Assembly (NCBI GenBank): GCA_944325235.1
Contig: CALUZE010000078.1
Location: 1 to 6,369 of the forward strand
Origin: an uncultured Elusimicrobiales bacterium
GTDB lineage: Bacteria > Elusimicrobiota > Elusimicrobia > Elusimicrobiales > Elusimicrobiaceae
Length of the DNA: 6,369 nt
Direction: 5' to 3'
The notes beneath the pieces are model-generated. The model did no database searches. It worked only from the letters and a program-made list of their open reading frames with translations, and was not told the DNA's origin. This document shows positions 1-5,741 of the stretch, one piece after another; position 1 is the stretch's first letter; every line of letters begins with the position of its first letter. The position numbers were made by a program, and so were the translations under genes.

Positions 1-143
1 AAGGCCGCAAGCACCGCCAAAATTTTGGCCCATACCGTATCGTCCTTATCCGTGGCCGTCAGCTTTACGACCGTGGACACCACAACCACCACCCCGCCAA
101 TCAAGGCCAGGATGTCATCCCAATGCGTTGTTATCCATTCCAT
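1..143 (-). CDS. Small hydrophobic phage protein, candidate holin (partial, runs off left edge)
   Basis: An open frame of 47 codons starts at the ATG at 143-141 and continues past the left edge, so only the N-terminus is seen. A full AGGAGG ribosome binding site (155-150) lies 6 bases upstream, inside the end of the endolysin gene; the endolysin stop is 1 base away. After a short polar start (MEWITTHWDD), residues 11-27 are strongly hydrophobic (LALIGG, then a run of five valines) and look like a membrane helix. A charged stretch (TATDKDD, residues 29-35) follows, then another hydrophobic run begins. I infer a holin from its small size, its membrane helix and its place directly after a signal-less endolysin. 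The frame is not closed, so a small membrane protein of unknown role remains possible. Confidence 0.6.
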   Translation of the reverse strand, partial: MEWITTHWDDILALIGGVVVVVSTVVKLTATDKDDTVWAKILAVLAA

Positions 144-144
144 T

Positions 145-537
145 TTATTCCTCCTTTATTTCTATGTGCGGGAAGTCTTTTAGCGTGTTCCACTCCCCGC
201 CCCATTCAAAGTCGCTTGCAATTTCGCCGCGTTCGCGCATGAGTTTGGCCAGTGCGTCAAAGCGGTACCACATTTCGCGAAAGCGCATCAAATTGTCCCA
301 ATCCAACGGATAAGGGGCGATATCTACCGCGTGGCTGGGCGTTTGGTTATGCGCGCTTTGCGGATATTTTAAACGGCTGGTGCCGCGTTCGTACGCTTGG
401 TTTTGCTCGGCCTTGCCGCGGTGGCCGCACAGCACGGCAAAATCGTACTGTTTAATCAGTTCGCGGCAGACGGCCACAATATCCGGGTGACACGTTTGCA
501 AACGCGCCATACTGGTTTTGGAAAATGCAGGCATCAT
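145..537 (-). CDS. M15-family peptidoglycan peptidase, phage endolysin
   Basis: This 130-residue protein matches the single-domain M15 (VanY/L-alanyl-D-glutamate peptidase type) endolysins, which cut the peptide stems of peptidoglycan to release progeny phage. Visible motifs are CGHRGKAEQNQAY (37-49), SAHNQTPSHAVDIAP (61-75), WGGEW (112-116) and PHIE (123-126). By family comparison the zinc ligands are His63, Asp72 and His124; the spacing between the first two is slightly longer than in the classic SxHxxGxAxD form. Length is normal for the single-domain type, with no cell-wall-binding domain. There is no signal peptide or N-terminal anchor, so it should need a holin to reach the wall. Two ATG codons stand in tandem (537 and 534). 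The first overlaps the stop of the upstream gene. The AAGGAG at 546-541 is 3 bases from the first and 6 from the second, so 534 may be the real start. T7 itself uses an unrelated amidase. Exact bond specificity cannot be read from the sequence. Confidence 0.9.
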   Translation of the reverse strand: MMPAFSKTSMARLQTCHPDIVAVCRELIKQYDFAVLCGHRGKAEQNQAYERGTSRLKYPQSAHNQTPSHAVDIAPYPLDWDNLMRFREMWYRFDALAKLMRERGEIASDFEWGGEWNTLKDFPHIEIKEE

Positions 538-764
538 TCACTCCTTGCGCGAAAATCCAAAATATGGTTTTTGATGGTTTTCACGTCGTCTAAAATAATG
601 TCTATCTTCACGGTACTTTCGGCCAGTTTTTTGTCGTGTTCGCGCACGCGTTCTTCCAGCCGGTCCACGCGCGGCGGCAGGCCGTACATCGTAAAAAACC
701 AAAACAGCACGGCCCCCGCCACACCGATAAGATAAATCCAGTGGTGGATTTTTTCCGTATTCAT
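534..764 (-). CDS. Small one-helix, coiled-coil membrane protein of the lysis region
   Basis: This 76-residue protein has one clear membrane helix near residues 8-28 (HWIYLIGVAGAVLFWFFTMYG). It is followed by PPRVDRLEERVREHDKKL and further heptad-like sequence to the C-terminus, a charged probable coiled coil. It starts at ATG 764 with GGGAG (775-771) 6 bases upstream, and its stop overlaps the first ATG of the endolysin, which suggests translational coupling. Position and architecture suggest a lysis role, either as a holin-like protein or an inner-membrane spanin in the role of T7 gp18.5. The coiled coil is short for an inner-membrane spanin, and no lipoprotein partner is seen in the window. 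It also resembles the general plan of DUF2730-type phage proteins (helix, then coiled coil), whose function is unknown. The membrane topology is seen; the role is inferred. Confidence 0.75.
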   Translation of the reverse strand: MNTEKIHHWIYLIGVAGAVLFWFFTMYGLPPRVDRLEERVREHDKKLAESTVKIDIILDDVKTIKNHILDFRARSE

Positions 765-767
765 TGT

Positions 768-1055
768 TCACTCCCGCAGCACGGCGGCCCACGTTTCCAG
801 CTCCTGCGCCAGCTCCTTGACGTATGCACTCGCACCGGAATTTTCCGCCAGCACGAGTTCCCGCACCGCCCGCGTAAGGCCGGTGCACACTTCCTGGGCC
901 TGCACGCGCTCCTGCGCGGTGGGTGCTGCCGCAGCGGCGTTTGCTTCAATCACATACTCCGCCCCGATTTGTTTAATATGCGCGTCGTTTTGGTTGCACC
1001 AAACGGCGGCTTGCGTGTAATTTTCTTTCGCTACTTTTTGCCCGATTTCAAACAT
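768..1055 (-). CDS. Hypothetical small protein coupled to the tail fibre gene
   Basis: This is a 95-residue soluble protein that I cannot assign to a named family with confidence. It opens MFEIGQKVAKENYTQAAVWC and has an aromatic/Cys/Asn stretch (AVWCNQNDAHI) in its first 30 residues. An Ala-rich linker and a helical C-terminal half (about residues 45-95) follow. The frame also contains an ATG at 1064, but there the AAGGAG (1070-1065) touches the start codon with no spacing. The ATG at 1055 has the ideal 9-base spacing, so I place the start there. It overlaps the end of the tail fibre gene by 8 bases and so is probably coupled to it. A gene directly after a fibre is often a fibre assembly chaperone or part of the fibre tip; that role is a guess from position. 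Confidence 0.75.
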   Translation of the reverse strand: MFEIGQKVAKENYTQAAVWCNQNDAHIKQIGAEYVIEANAAAAAPTAQERVQAQEVCTGLTRAVRELVLAENSGASAYVKELAQELETWAAVLRE

Positions 1056-2436
1056 AATTTTCATCTCCTTTTCCTATGGCAATCCAACTGTTGGCTCCAG
1101 GGGAAGTCTGATACAGCATAAAATTGGTGTTGGTGATTTGTTTGGGGCCCAAAGTATCAACCGTCGGCGACACAACAGGCGCATCTACCAACGTGTTGAT
1201 CAGGTTGCAAACGAAAGAGAAGGGCTTCAGAAAGGTAACCGTATGCCAACCGATGCTGTTATTGGTTAATTGTCCCCCCTGCTCCAACCAGCCGCTCTTG
1301 TACCAGCGGTACCAGTTGCCCGCGTCATCCGAATAGCTGTCCACCACATAGTCCATCGCGTCTGGCATAATGCGGTTGATGTCCGTTTGCGCGGCCTGGG
1401 TGCCGTTGGAAAGATTGGCATTCGCCTTGGCGTTGAGCGCCGTTTGCACGGCGGAGGAAGCAGCAATATTCGTCACGTTGGACAAGTCACGTTGGGCCGG
1501 GGTGCCCAGCGTGTCCACCAGTTCTTGGCACGTTTGGGCGCTTTGGTCGGCGGACGCGGCGGAATTGGCCGCGGCAGAAGCCTCCGCTTGCGCTTGGCCC
1601 TGTGCGGCTTCGGCTTGAGACGCACCGGCCGCCGCTTGCTCGGCGTAATAACGGGCCGAATAGGTCCCGTCCGCCACCGGGCCGTCCGTTTGCGCGGCCC
1701 AGTTTTGCGCCGCTGCGGCAGACGCATCGGCCGCCGCACGGGAAGCCGCCGCCTGGCTTTGGGCCGTTTGGGCCGCCCCTTGCGCACCTTCCGCCGCCGC
1801 TTGGGCCGCCTGGGCCGCGGCGGCAGCGGTTTCGGTTTCCGTTTGCGCCTGGGAGGCCTCCGCCTGGGCTTGCTGGGTTTGTTGCAAAAACTGGGCCGCT
1901 TGGCTTTGGGCGGTTTGAGCGCTTTCGGCCGATTGCTGTGCCTGCGCGGCGGCCGCCTGCGCCTGGCCGGAAGCGGCCGCGGCATCTTGTTTAAGCGTGG
2001 CAATATGGTTCAAAAATTGCTCGGTTTCCATATTGGTTTCCTGCGCGGAAACGGGGTATTTGATACTGCGGGCCACTTGTTCGTGCAGTTCCTGCACCAA
2101 CAGCGTCAGCTTGTCGTAGCCTTCTTCCAGCACTTCGGCGTCCAGTTCCCCCTGGCGGATTAAATCTATTTCCTGCGTCAGCGGAGTGTTGCGCAGCACC
2201 GTCAGCGTCCAACCTGCGGCCAGCGGTTTTATATTGCTTTCCGCGGTCGGATACGTCAGCGTATGGGTGGACGGATCCAGTTCGTAATGGGCCGTCAATT
2301 CCGTTTCCACCCCTTCGGGCGAGGTAAGATACACCCGCACATCGGCAACGTTGATAAACGGGAAGTCCACATCCCACTGCGTGCTTACGCCGTTGCCTTG
2401 GTATATACGTTTGGTTATTTGCATTGAAACTGTCAT
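1048..2436 (-). CDS. Tail fibre protein, T7 gp17-type N-terminus
   Basis: This 462-residue protein should form the trimeric fibre that recognises the host surface. Residues 5-128 match the T7 tail-fibre N-terminal domain that attaches to the tail (ITKRIYQGNGVSTQWDVDFP, then GWTLTVLRNTPLTQEIDLI and a Leu-rich helix with YDKLTLLVQELHEQVARSI). Residues about 150-308 are extremely Ala/Gln/Ser-rich, as in a shaft-forming coiled coil. They are broken at 246-266 by NWAAQTDGPVADGTYSARYY, a W..YSA.YYA insert common in phage fibres. The C-terminal part (about 360-462) has DDAGNWYRWYKSGWLEQGG (370-388) and ends TSPGANSWIAIGK, the form of many small receptor-binding tip domains. The start at 2436 has AGGAG (2447-2443) 6 bases upstream and lies 9 bases after the preceding gene. 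It is shorter than T7 gp17 (553 residues). No intramolecular chaperone or enzymatic domain is apparent. Confidence 0.9.
   Translation of the reverse strand: MTVSMQITKRIYQGNGVSTQWDVDFPFINVADVRVYLTSPEGVETELTAHYELDPSTHTLTYPTAESNIKPLAAGWTLTVLRNTPLTQEIDLIRQGELDAEVLEEGYDKLTLLVQELHEQVARSIKYPVSAQETNMETEQFLNHIATLKQDAAAASGQAQAAAAQAQQSAESAQTAQSQAAQFLQQTQQAQAEASQAQTETETAAAAAQAAQAAAEGAQGAAQTAQSQAAASRAAADASAAAAQNWAAQTDGPVADGTYSARYYAEQAAAGASQAEAAQGQAQAEASAAANSAASADQSAQTCQELVDTLGTPAQRDLSNVTNIAASSAVQTALNAKANANLSNGTQAAQTDINRIMPDAMDYVVDSYSDDAGNWYRWYKSGWLEQGGQLTNNSIGWHTVTFLKPFSFVCNLINTLVDAPVVSPTVDTLGPKQITNTNFMLYQTSPGANSWIAIGKGDENYV
1065..1070 (-). promoter_or_regulatory. Ribosome binding site AAGGAG that decides the start at 1055
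   Basis: On the minus strand AAGGAG abuts the ATG at 1064 with no spacer but stands 9 bases from the in-frame ATG at 1055. The site lies inside the last codons of the tail fibre gene, so ribosomes finishing the fibre could reinitiate here. Confidence 0.7.
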
Positions 2437-2445
2437 GGGTTTCTC

Positions 2446-3846
2446 CTAAAGTTCTAACAGGTTTTTTACGTGTTTCCACGCGTCCAGCGGCTGTCCTGTT
2501 TCCGCGGCCGAAGAAAGCACCGCATACAGGAGGTCCTGCCGGTCTTTTTCCGACAGATTATTTTTCCGGCTCCACCGGTCCATTCCGCGGCAAAGCAGGC
2601 GGCTGTCTGTATCGTCCTGCCCGGCTTGACGGGCGTGGCGGACGGCTTCTAAGCGGCAATACTCCCGCGCGGAAAGCTGGCCGTCGGCGTAGGCTTTGGA
2701 AACGGCAGATGCGTCGTCGGAAAAATAGAGCCGGGTAAAGGTGTTTGCGTGGGGAACCGCCGGCGTGAACAGCTCCTGCGCGGCGCGGCGGGCCAGGGGC
2801 AGCTGTTCGCCGTCCAGCACGCGCTGGCGGTTGACGGCCACGGCCGCTTCGTCCGCATTGGCGGCTTGCAACAGCAAGCGGTACACCTGCGCCTGGCGGG
2901 TGTGCAGGCGGCCTGTTTCGGCCTTGTGCAGGGTATCTAGCGTGTGGCGGGCCTCCGCCGTAAACGCGGAGTCCTTTTCCCCGGCCAATTGTTCCTGCGC
3001 CCACTTAAAACGCTGCGGAAGATTTTCCCCCGCTTCCTGTGCGGACCGCGCCCATACGGCTTGCGCGTGTTTGTCCGCCGCCGAAAAAAGAATTTTCTGT
3101 GCGCATTCCCTGCGCTGGGTTTCCGTCAGTTCAGGCGCGTATTTTTCAAATACGTCCTGCGCCACCCGCGCTTGCCCGGACGCCAACGCCTGGCGTACAC
3201 AGCCGGCGGCCGTATCCGCCCGCAAAGCGGCCGAAGCCTGTTTAGCGGCTTGCGGAGCAGCACCGTCTGCCTGCAAGCGTTGCTCGTACACGGGCAACTG
3301 GGCAGACAAGTATGTTTCCAACGCCCGGGCCGAAGGCGCCGTGGCACCCACTTGCCGCACGAGGGTTTCTTCCTGCGCGGCCAGCTGCCGGCGCTGCTCC
3401 CGTTGGGCCTGGCGGGTTTCTTCCTGCGCGGTGCGGCGTAAGAGTAAATAGTCGCGCGCGGCGGGCGTATCCGTTTGGTCGGACGTAAAATGGGCGGCGG
3501 CAAAATTGTCCAAATCCTGGGCCGAAACGGCCCCTTTTTGGGCGGCCGTATCGCGCACCGCTTGCCATAAATTTGCCCGGAGGGATACATCCTCGTCGGC
3601 CCGTGACGAAGAAACCTGTTTGTCGGTTGGTTGCGAGGGCTCCGCGTGTTCCGCGTCTTTTTGCCGGGCAAAAGGGGCCTGGGCGGAAACCGAATCCATA
3701 AACGCCAGGGCATTTTGGGAAAATTCCCCAAACTCCTGCAAGGTGTTTTCATACGCCTGGGGCAGGCGGGTGGGTGCGGGGGCCGTGTCGGACACGGACG
3801 GCGCCCGGTAGCGCTCTTGGCGCCGGTAAGTAGGGACTGTCGGCAT
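2446..3846 (-). CDS. Internal virion (ejection) protein in the gp15/gp16 position
   Basis: This 466-residue protein is mostly helical and rich in Ala, Gln, Arg and Glu. Its N-terminus (MPTVPTYRRQERYRAPSVSD) and the Pro/Ser-rich, probably disordered first 85 residues are typical of podovirus core proteins that begin MPxxPxY. The rest (about 88-466) is long amphipathic helices, for example RRTAQEETRQAQREQRRQLA (137-156), with no membrane helix or enzymatic motif visible. It lies between the gp14-type protein and the tail fibre, where T7 has the internal core proteins gp15 and gp16 that form the DNA-ejection conduit. I infer the same role. It is far shorter than gp15 (747 residues) and gp16 (1318 residues) and lacks the lytic transglycosylase domain of gp16. 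The start at 3846 follows AGGAGG (3856-3851), which overlaps the stop region of the gene before it. Assignment rests on position and composition more than on motif identity. Confidence 0.7.
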   Translation of the reverse strand: MPTVPTYRRQERYRAPSVSDTAPAPTRLPQAYENTLQEFGEFSQNALAFMDSVSAQAPFARQKDAEHAEPSQPTDKQVSSSRADEDVSLRANLWQAVRDTAAQKGAVSAQDLDNFAAAHFTSDQTDTPAARDYLLLRRTAQEETRQAQREQRRQLAAQEETLVRQVGATAPSARALETYLSAQLPVYEQRLQADGAAPQAAKQASAALRADTAAGCVRQALASGQARVAQDVFEKYAPELTETQRRECAQKILFSAADKHAQAVWARSAQEAGENLPQRFKWAQEQLAGEKDSAFTAEARHTLDTLHKAETGRLHTRQAQVYRLLLQAANADEAAVAVNRQRVLDGEQLPLARRAAQELFTPAVPHANTFTRLYFSDDASAVSKAYADGQLSAREYCRLEAVRHARQAGQDDTDSRLLCRGMDRWSRKNNLSEKDRQDLLYAVLSSAAETGQPLDAWKHVKNLLEL

Positions 3847-3854
3847 TTCTCCTC

Positions 3855-4340
3855 CTAGTTAAATAAACTCAAAATGTTGTTGCCCAGCTTCCACCACGAG
3901 CTGCGGTTTTGGGCCGCCGTGCGGTATTGTGCGGCCGTTTGCGTCAAGCTGTAAATGCGCTCGGCGGCCGCGAGGTCGTTTTCGTACAACGCGTCACGCA
4001 GCGACTCCTGCAAGGTTTCATGGTCCAGCGACGCGTTGAAACGGCTGTTTTTGAGCATCGTTTGCACGGTGGCCGAACGGCTCGTCAGACCCGAAGCCGC
4101 CAACGCCGTCTTTTGCGACGCGGCCGTTTGGCGGTACGCATCGTAGAGTTCCTGCCCGCGCTCGGCGGCGGATTTAAACAAATACGTGGCCTGCCGCTTG
4201 GCCGCTTGGGCGGTGTAGTCCGCTTGGCGGTTTGCGTCTTGCGCGAGGGAATTGTAATAATCCGTTTCGGACTTACGGTCCCCCAATAACGAGGCGGCTG
4301 TAGAAACCACCTGTCCGCCTGTTTTTAAAATTCCTCCCAT
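3855..4340 (-). CDS. Internal virion protein, gp14-type
   Basis: This 161-residue protein resembles T7 internal virion protein B in size, position and composition. A hydrophobic Gly/Ser/Ala N-terminus (MGGILKTGGQVVSTAASLLG) is followed by a long Ala/Gln-rich helix (about residues 28-75: SLAQDANRQADYTAQAAKRQ and onward). A conserved-looking LAASGLTSRSATVQTML block (about 80-96) comes next. In T7 the equivalent protein leaves the capsid during infection and enters the outer membrane as part of the DNA conduit. The frame is open upstream to 4505, but that extension overlaps the gp13-type gene. The ATG at 4340 has a perfect AGGAGG (4353-4348) at 7 bases and lies 1 base after the gp13-type stop, so I chose it. 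The next gene begins 8 bases downstream. Confidence 0.8.
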   Translation of the reverse strand: MGGILKTGGQVVSTAASLLGDRKSETDYYNSLAQDANRQADYTAQAAKRQATYLFKSAAERGQELYDAYRQTAASQKTALAASGLTSRSATVQTMLKNSRFNASLDHETLQESLRDALYENDLAAAERIYSLTQTAAQYRTAAQNRSSWWKLGNNILSLFN

Positions 4341-4341
4341 A

Positions 4342-4815
4342 TTATTTCCTCCTGAAGGTGAAACGTAAAAACCGGGCGGAAGGCGTTTGATAAAAAGTCC
4401 CGTCAAACGTGCCGCCCAGCCGACGAATAAAACGCAGCGCCGCCGCGTAACGTTCGTCGGCAAAATTGTACAGCAGGGCATATTCCGAAAGTGCCGCGGC
4501 CACAAAACGCCGCGCCGTGCGGAAAAAGGTTTTGGGTATCTTGGCTACGGAGTTTCCCGTCAGCAGCCACACGCAGGCGCGGTTCCCCAGCCAGCTATCC
4601 GGCGCCAAGCCGAAAATAGCCGCCGGTTGTTGCCGATACGTCAGCACATACGCATGCGCGGAGCGGCGTACAAATTGCCGCAGTAACTCGGCCGGCACTT
4701 GCCCGGGGTGGGAAGCGGCCAATTCGGCCCGGTCCGCCGGGCGCAGTACGCGCGCCAGCAGGGTACAGTCGGCCGCTTGGGCGGGGCGCAACAAAATAGC
4801 GGGATTTTGCTTCAT
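4342..4815 (-). CDS. gp13-type protein (GNAT-fold internal virion protein A family)
   Basis: This 157-residue protein fits the phage Gp13 family (DUF2833-type, acetyltransferase-like). Visible features are LRPAQAADCTLLARVLRPAD (9-28), the AELAAS block (30-35), PAAIFGLAPDSWLGNRACVWLL (64-85) and an LYNFADERYAAALRFIRRLG stretch (115-134). The last is the typical GNAT ending, where the family has N.vd.ry..a.rwl..lGf. In T7, gp13 is needed for particle morphogenesis, although the protein is not retained in the mature virion in appreciable amounts. Whether this one acetylates anything is not known. It is followed after 1 base by the gp14-type gene. Unusually, no Shine-Dalgarno sequence precedes its ATG: the upstream bases read TTATTATAACTTTTT. 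No better start is visible, because the conserved LRPA block begins only 9 residues in. The gene upstream in T7 order (gp12) is separated from it here by an inserted plus-strand gene. Confidence 0.8.
   Translation of the reverse strand: MKQNPAILLRPAQAADCTLLARVLRPADRAELAASHPGQVPAELLRQFVRRSAHAYVLTYRQQPAAIFGLAPDSWLGNRACVWLLTGNSVAKIPKTFFRTARRFVAAALSEYALLYNFADERYAAALRFIRRLGGTFDGTFYQTPSARFLRFTFRRK
4348..4353 (-). promoter_or_regulatory. Ribosome binding site AGGAGG that decides the gp14-type start
   Basis: AGGAGG lies 7 bases before the ATG at 4340, inside the last codons of the gp13-type gene. It supports the 161-residue product over the 216-residue open frame that begins at 4505. Confidence 0.8.
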
Positions 4816-4862
4816 AAAAAGTTATAATAAATAGACTCAATTAAATAAGGAGAAACGAATAA
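4816..4862. promoter_or_regulatory. Divergent AT-rich intergenic region
   Basis: These 47 bases separate the gp13-type start (minus strand) from the plus-strand cargo gene and contain only 9 G or C, in sharp contrast with the GC-rich genes around them. They hold a TATAAT (4823-4828, plus), an overlapping TATTAT on the minus strand (4829-4824), and the plus-strand Shine-Dalgarno sequence AAGGAG (4847-4852), 10 bases before ATG 4863. No Shine-Dalgarno is present on the minus strand. Confidence 0.7.
4823..4828 (+). promoter_or_regulatory. Promoter -10 element TATAAT of the plus-strand gene
   Basis: A perfect TATAAT lies 34 bases before the start codon, with a Shine-Dalgarno at a suitable distance in between. 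At 16-18 bases upstream I see no convincing -35 hexamer (the sequence there is around AGCGGGAT), and there is no extended TG motif. Strength is therefore uncertain, or an activator may be used. Confidence 0.55.
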
Positions 4863-5681
4863 ATGATCTGGTTAACACTCTTATTACTGCTGGGAATTGT
4901 AGCCGTGTATGCGGTATTTTTCCTGGTGTTTAAACTCATTTGGATACTGATTAAAAAAGAAGGCAACAAATGGCCGCTTATCTGGGCGGGTATTTGCACG
5001 GTGCTGTTTGGCATCTTCATCAGCGGGGTGACGGCTTGGGGCGTGTACAAAGTTGTGTCCCCTTTCCGCGGCATGATGAACCGCTATTCCGCCAATCCGG
5101 CCCCGGTATTTGGCGAACACGTATACACGGACCCGCTGTACCGCTTCCAGCTGGACGTATTTGACGGAATGGATTTTTCCGAATGGATGGAATGGGACGA
5201 TGTGGACGTGAAACTGGGCGTGGATACCAACGTGTTTAAAACCGCTGCGGACCGCCCCACCCAGGACGGCAGTATGCTGGCCGCGGTGTTGCTGCGCCAA
5301 AACGATATTGACGTGAACGAAGAACACCCGCTGGAAGATTTGCGCCAATGGTTGGTGTCGGCGGGCAACTCCCGCAGAGTGCAAATTCTGTCCCAGGAAG
5401 ATTTCACCGTAAACGGTCTGCCGGCTATGTTTATCACGGCGCAAGCCTTTGGCAACCGGGGCGAAGTCATTCCCGTGTGGATGACGGCCATGGCTGCCCC
5501 GCACGGCCAAGTGTTCTACGTGGCTACGTTTGTGGTCCAACAAACCGGCCAGGATAACGAAGAAGCCGCGGCCAAGGCCAAACAAATGGCCCTCAGCCTG
5601 AGGCTGGAAAACGGCGAAGCGCTGCCGCTGCCTGCGACGGAACCGTTACCCGCAACGGAACCGTTGCCTGAAGAAAAATAA
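4863..5681 (+). CDS. Plus-strand cargo (moron-like) membrane protein of unknown function
   Basis: This 272-residue protein is not one I recognise. Residues 2-30 (IWLTLLLLLGIVAVYAVFFL and onward) and 37-62 are two membrane helices joined by a short positive loop (KKEGNK). By the positive-inside rule the loop is cytoplasmic and the large C-terminal domain (about 85-255) periplasmic. That domain alternates short strands and helices, for example DPLYRFQLDVFDGMDFSEW, FTVNGLPAMFITAQAFGNRG and VFYVATFVVQQ. It could be a PsbP/DcrB-like fold, but this is a weak guess. The tail is a Pro/Glu repeat (PATEPLPATEPLPEEK). The gene has its own TATAAT, Shine-Dalgarno (AAGGAG, 4847-4852) and terminator, and points against all surrounding phage genes. 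That layout fits a lysogenic-conversion gene expressed from a prophage, perhaps acting at the cell envelope. A misplaced host gene is the main alternative. Confidence 0.85.
   Translation: MIWLTLLLLLGIVAVYAVFFLVFKLIWILIKKEGNKWPLIWAGICTVLFGIFISGVTAWGVYKVVSPFRGMMNRYSANPAPVFGEHVYTDPLYRFQLDVFDGMDFSEWMEWDDVDVKLGVDTNVFKTAADRPTQDGSMLAAVLLRQNDIDVNEEHPLEDLRQWLVSAGNSRRVQILSQEDFTVNGLPAMFITAQAFGNRGEVIPVWMTAMAAPHGQVFYVATFVVQQTGQDNEEAAAKAKQMALSLRLENGEALPLPATEPLPATEPLPEEK
5631..5666 (+). repeat. Two tandem 18-base units encoding PATEPL
   Basis: Units at 5631-5648 and 5649-5666 differ at three positions and each encode Pro-Ala-Thr-Glu-Pro-Leu; a third copy begins (CCTG) before the stop region. The repeat gives the plus-strand protein a short Pro/Glu-rich, probably flexible C-terminal tail and could change copy number by slippage. 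Confidence 0.75.
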
Positions 5682-5697
5682 ACCGTCTGGTTTTGCC

Positions 5698-5730
5698 GGG
5701 GGCTTCCCGTTGGGGAAGCCCCCTTTTTTT
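5698..5730 (+). terminator. Intrinsic terminator of the plus-strand gene
   Basis: A perfect 11-base-pair stem, GGGGGCTTCCC (5698-5708) with GGGAAGCCCCC (5713-5723), closes a GTTG loop and is followed by seven T (5724-5730). It lies 16 bases after the stop codon of the plus-strand gene. Read on the minus strand the hairpin is followed by CGGCAAAACC, not a U-tract, so it should not stop late phage transcription coming from the right. Confidence 0.93.
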
Positions 5731-5741
5731 GGGTACTTGCG

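Noticed and set aside
1473..2003. Pro/Arg/Lys-rich minus-strand open frame within the tail fibre
   Set aside because: It is an out-of-frame reading of the Ala/Gln repeat region with very biased composition, and the tail fibre frame is the real one.
1270..2163. Long plus-strand open frame (297 codons) opposite the tail fibre
   Set aside because: It is the mirror of the GC-rich Ala/Gln codons of the fibre; its product is low-complexity Arg/Gly/Leu sequence and the fibre protein on the other strand is clearly real.
4341..4505. 55-codon N-terminal extension of the gp14-type protein
   Set aside because: It overlaps the gp13-type gene in another frame and has Arg/Cys-rich shadow composition; the ATG at 4340 has a perfect AGGAGG at 7 bases.
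4884..5585. Minus-strand open frame (233 codons) antisense to the cargo gene, in the direction of the late operon
   Set aside because: It begins at a TTG without a Shine-Dalgarno, the product is His-rich and domain-free, and the plus-strand gene has a promoter, ribosome binding site and terminator that fit it exactly.
5625..5666. LPATE twice at the C-terminus of the plus-strand protein, resembling a sortase LPxTG signal
   Set aside because: There is no Gly after Thr, and no hydrophobic segment or positive tail after it; it is part of a PATEPL tandem repeat, and the context suggests a Gram-negative host.
4816..5741. Direct repeats or target-site duplications flanking the cargo gene that would mark transposition
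   Set aside because: The bases just outside the two ends (around 4816-4830 and 5731-5741) show no matching repeat by eye, and no transposase or inverted ends are present.
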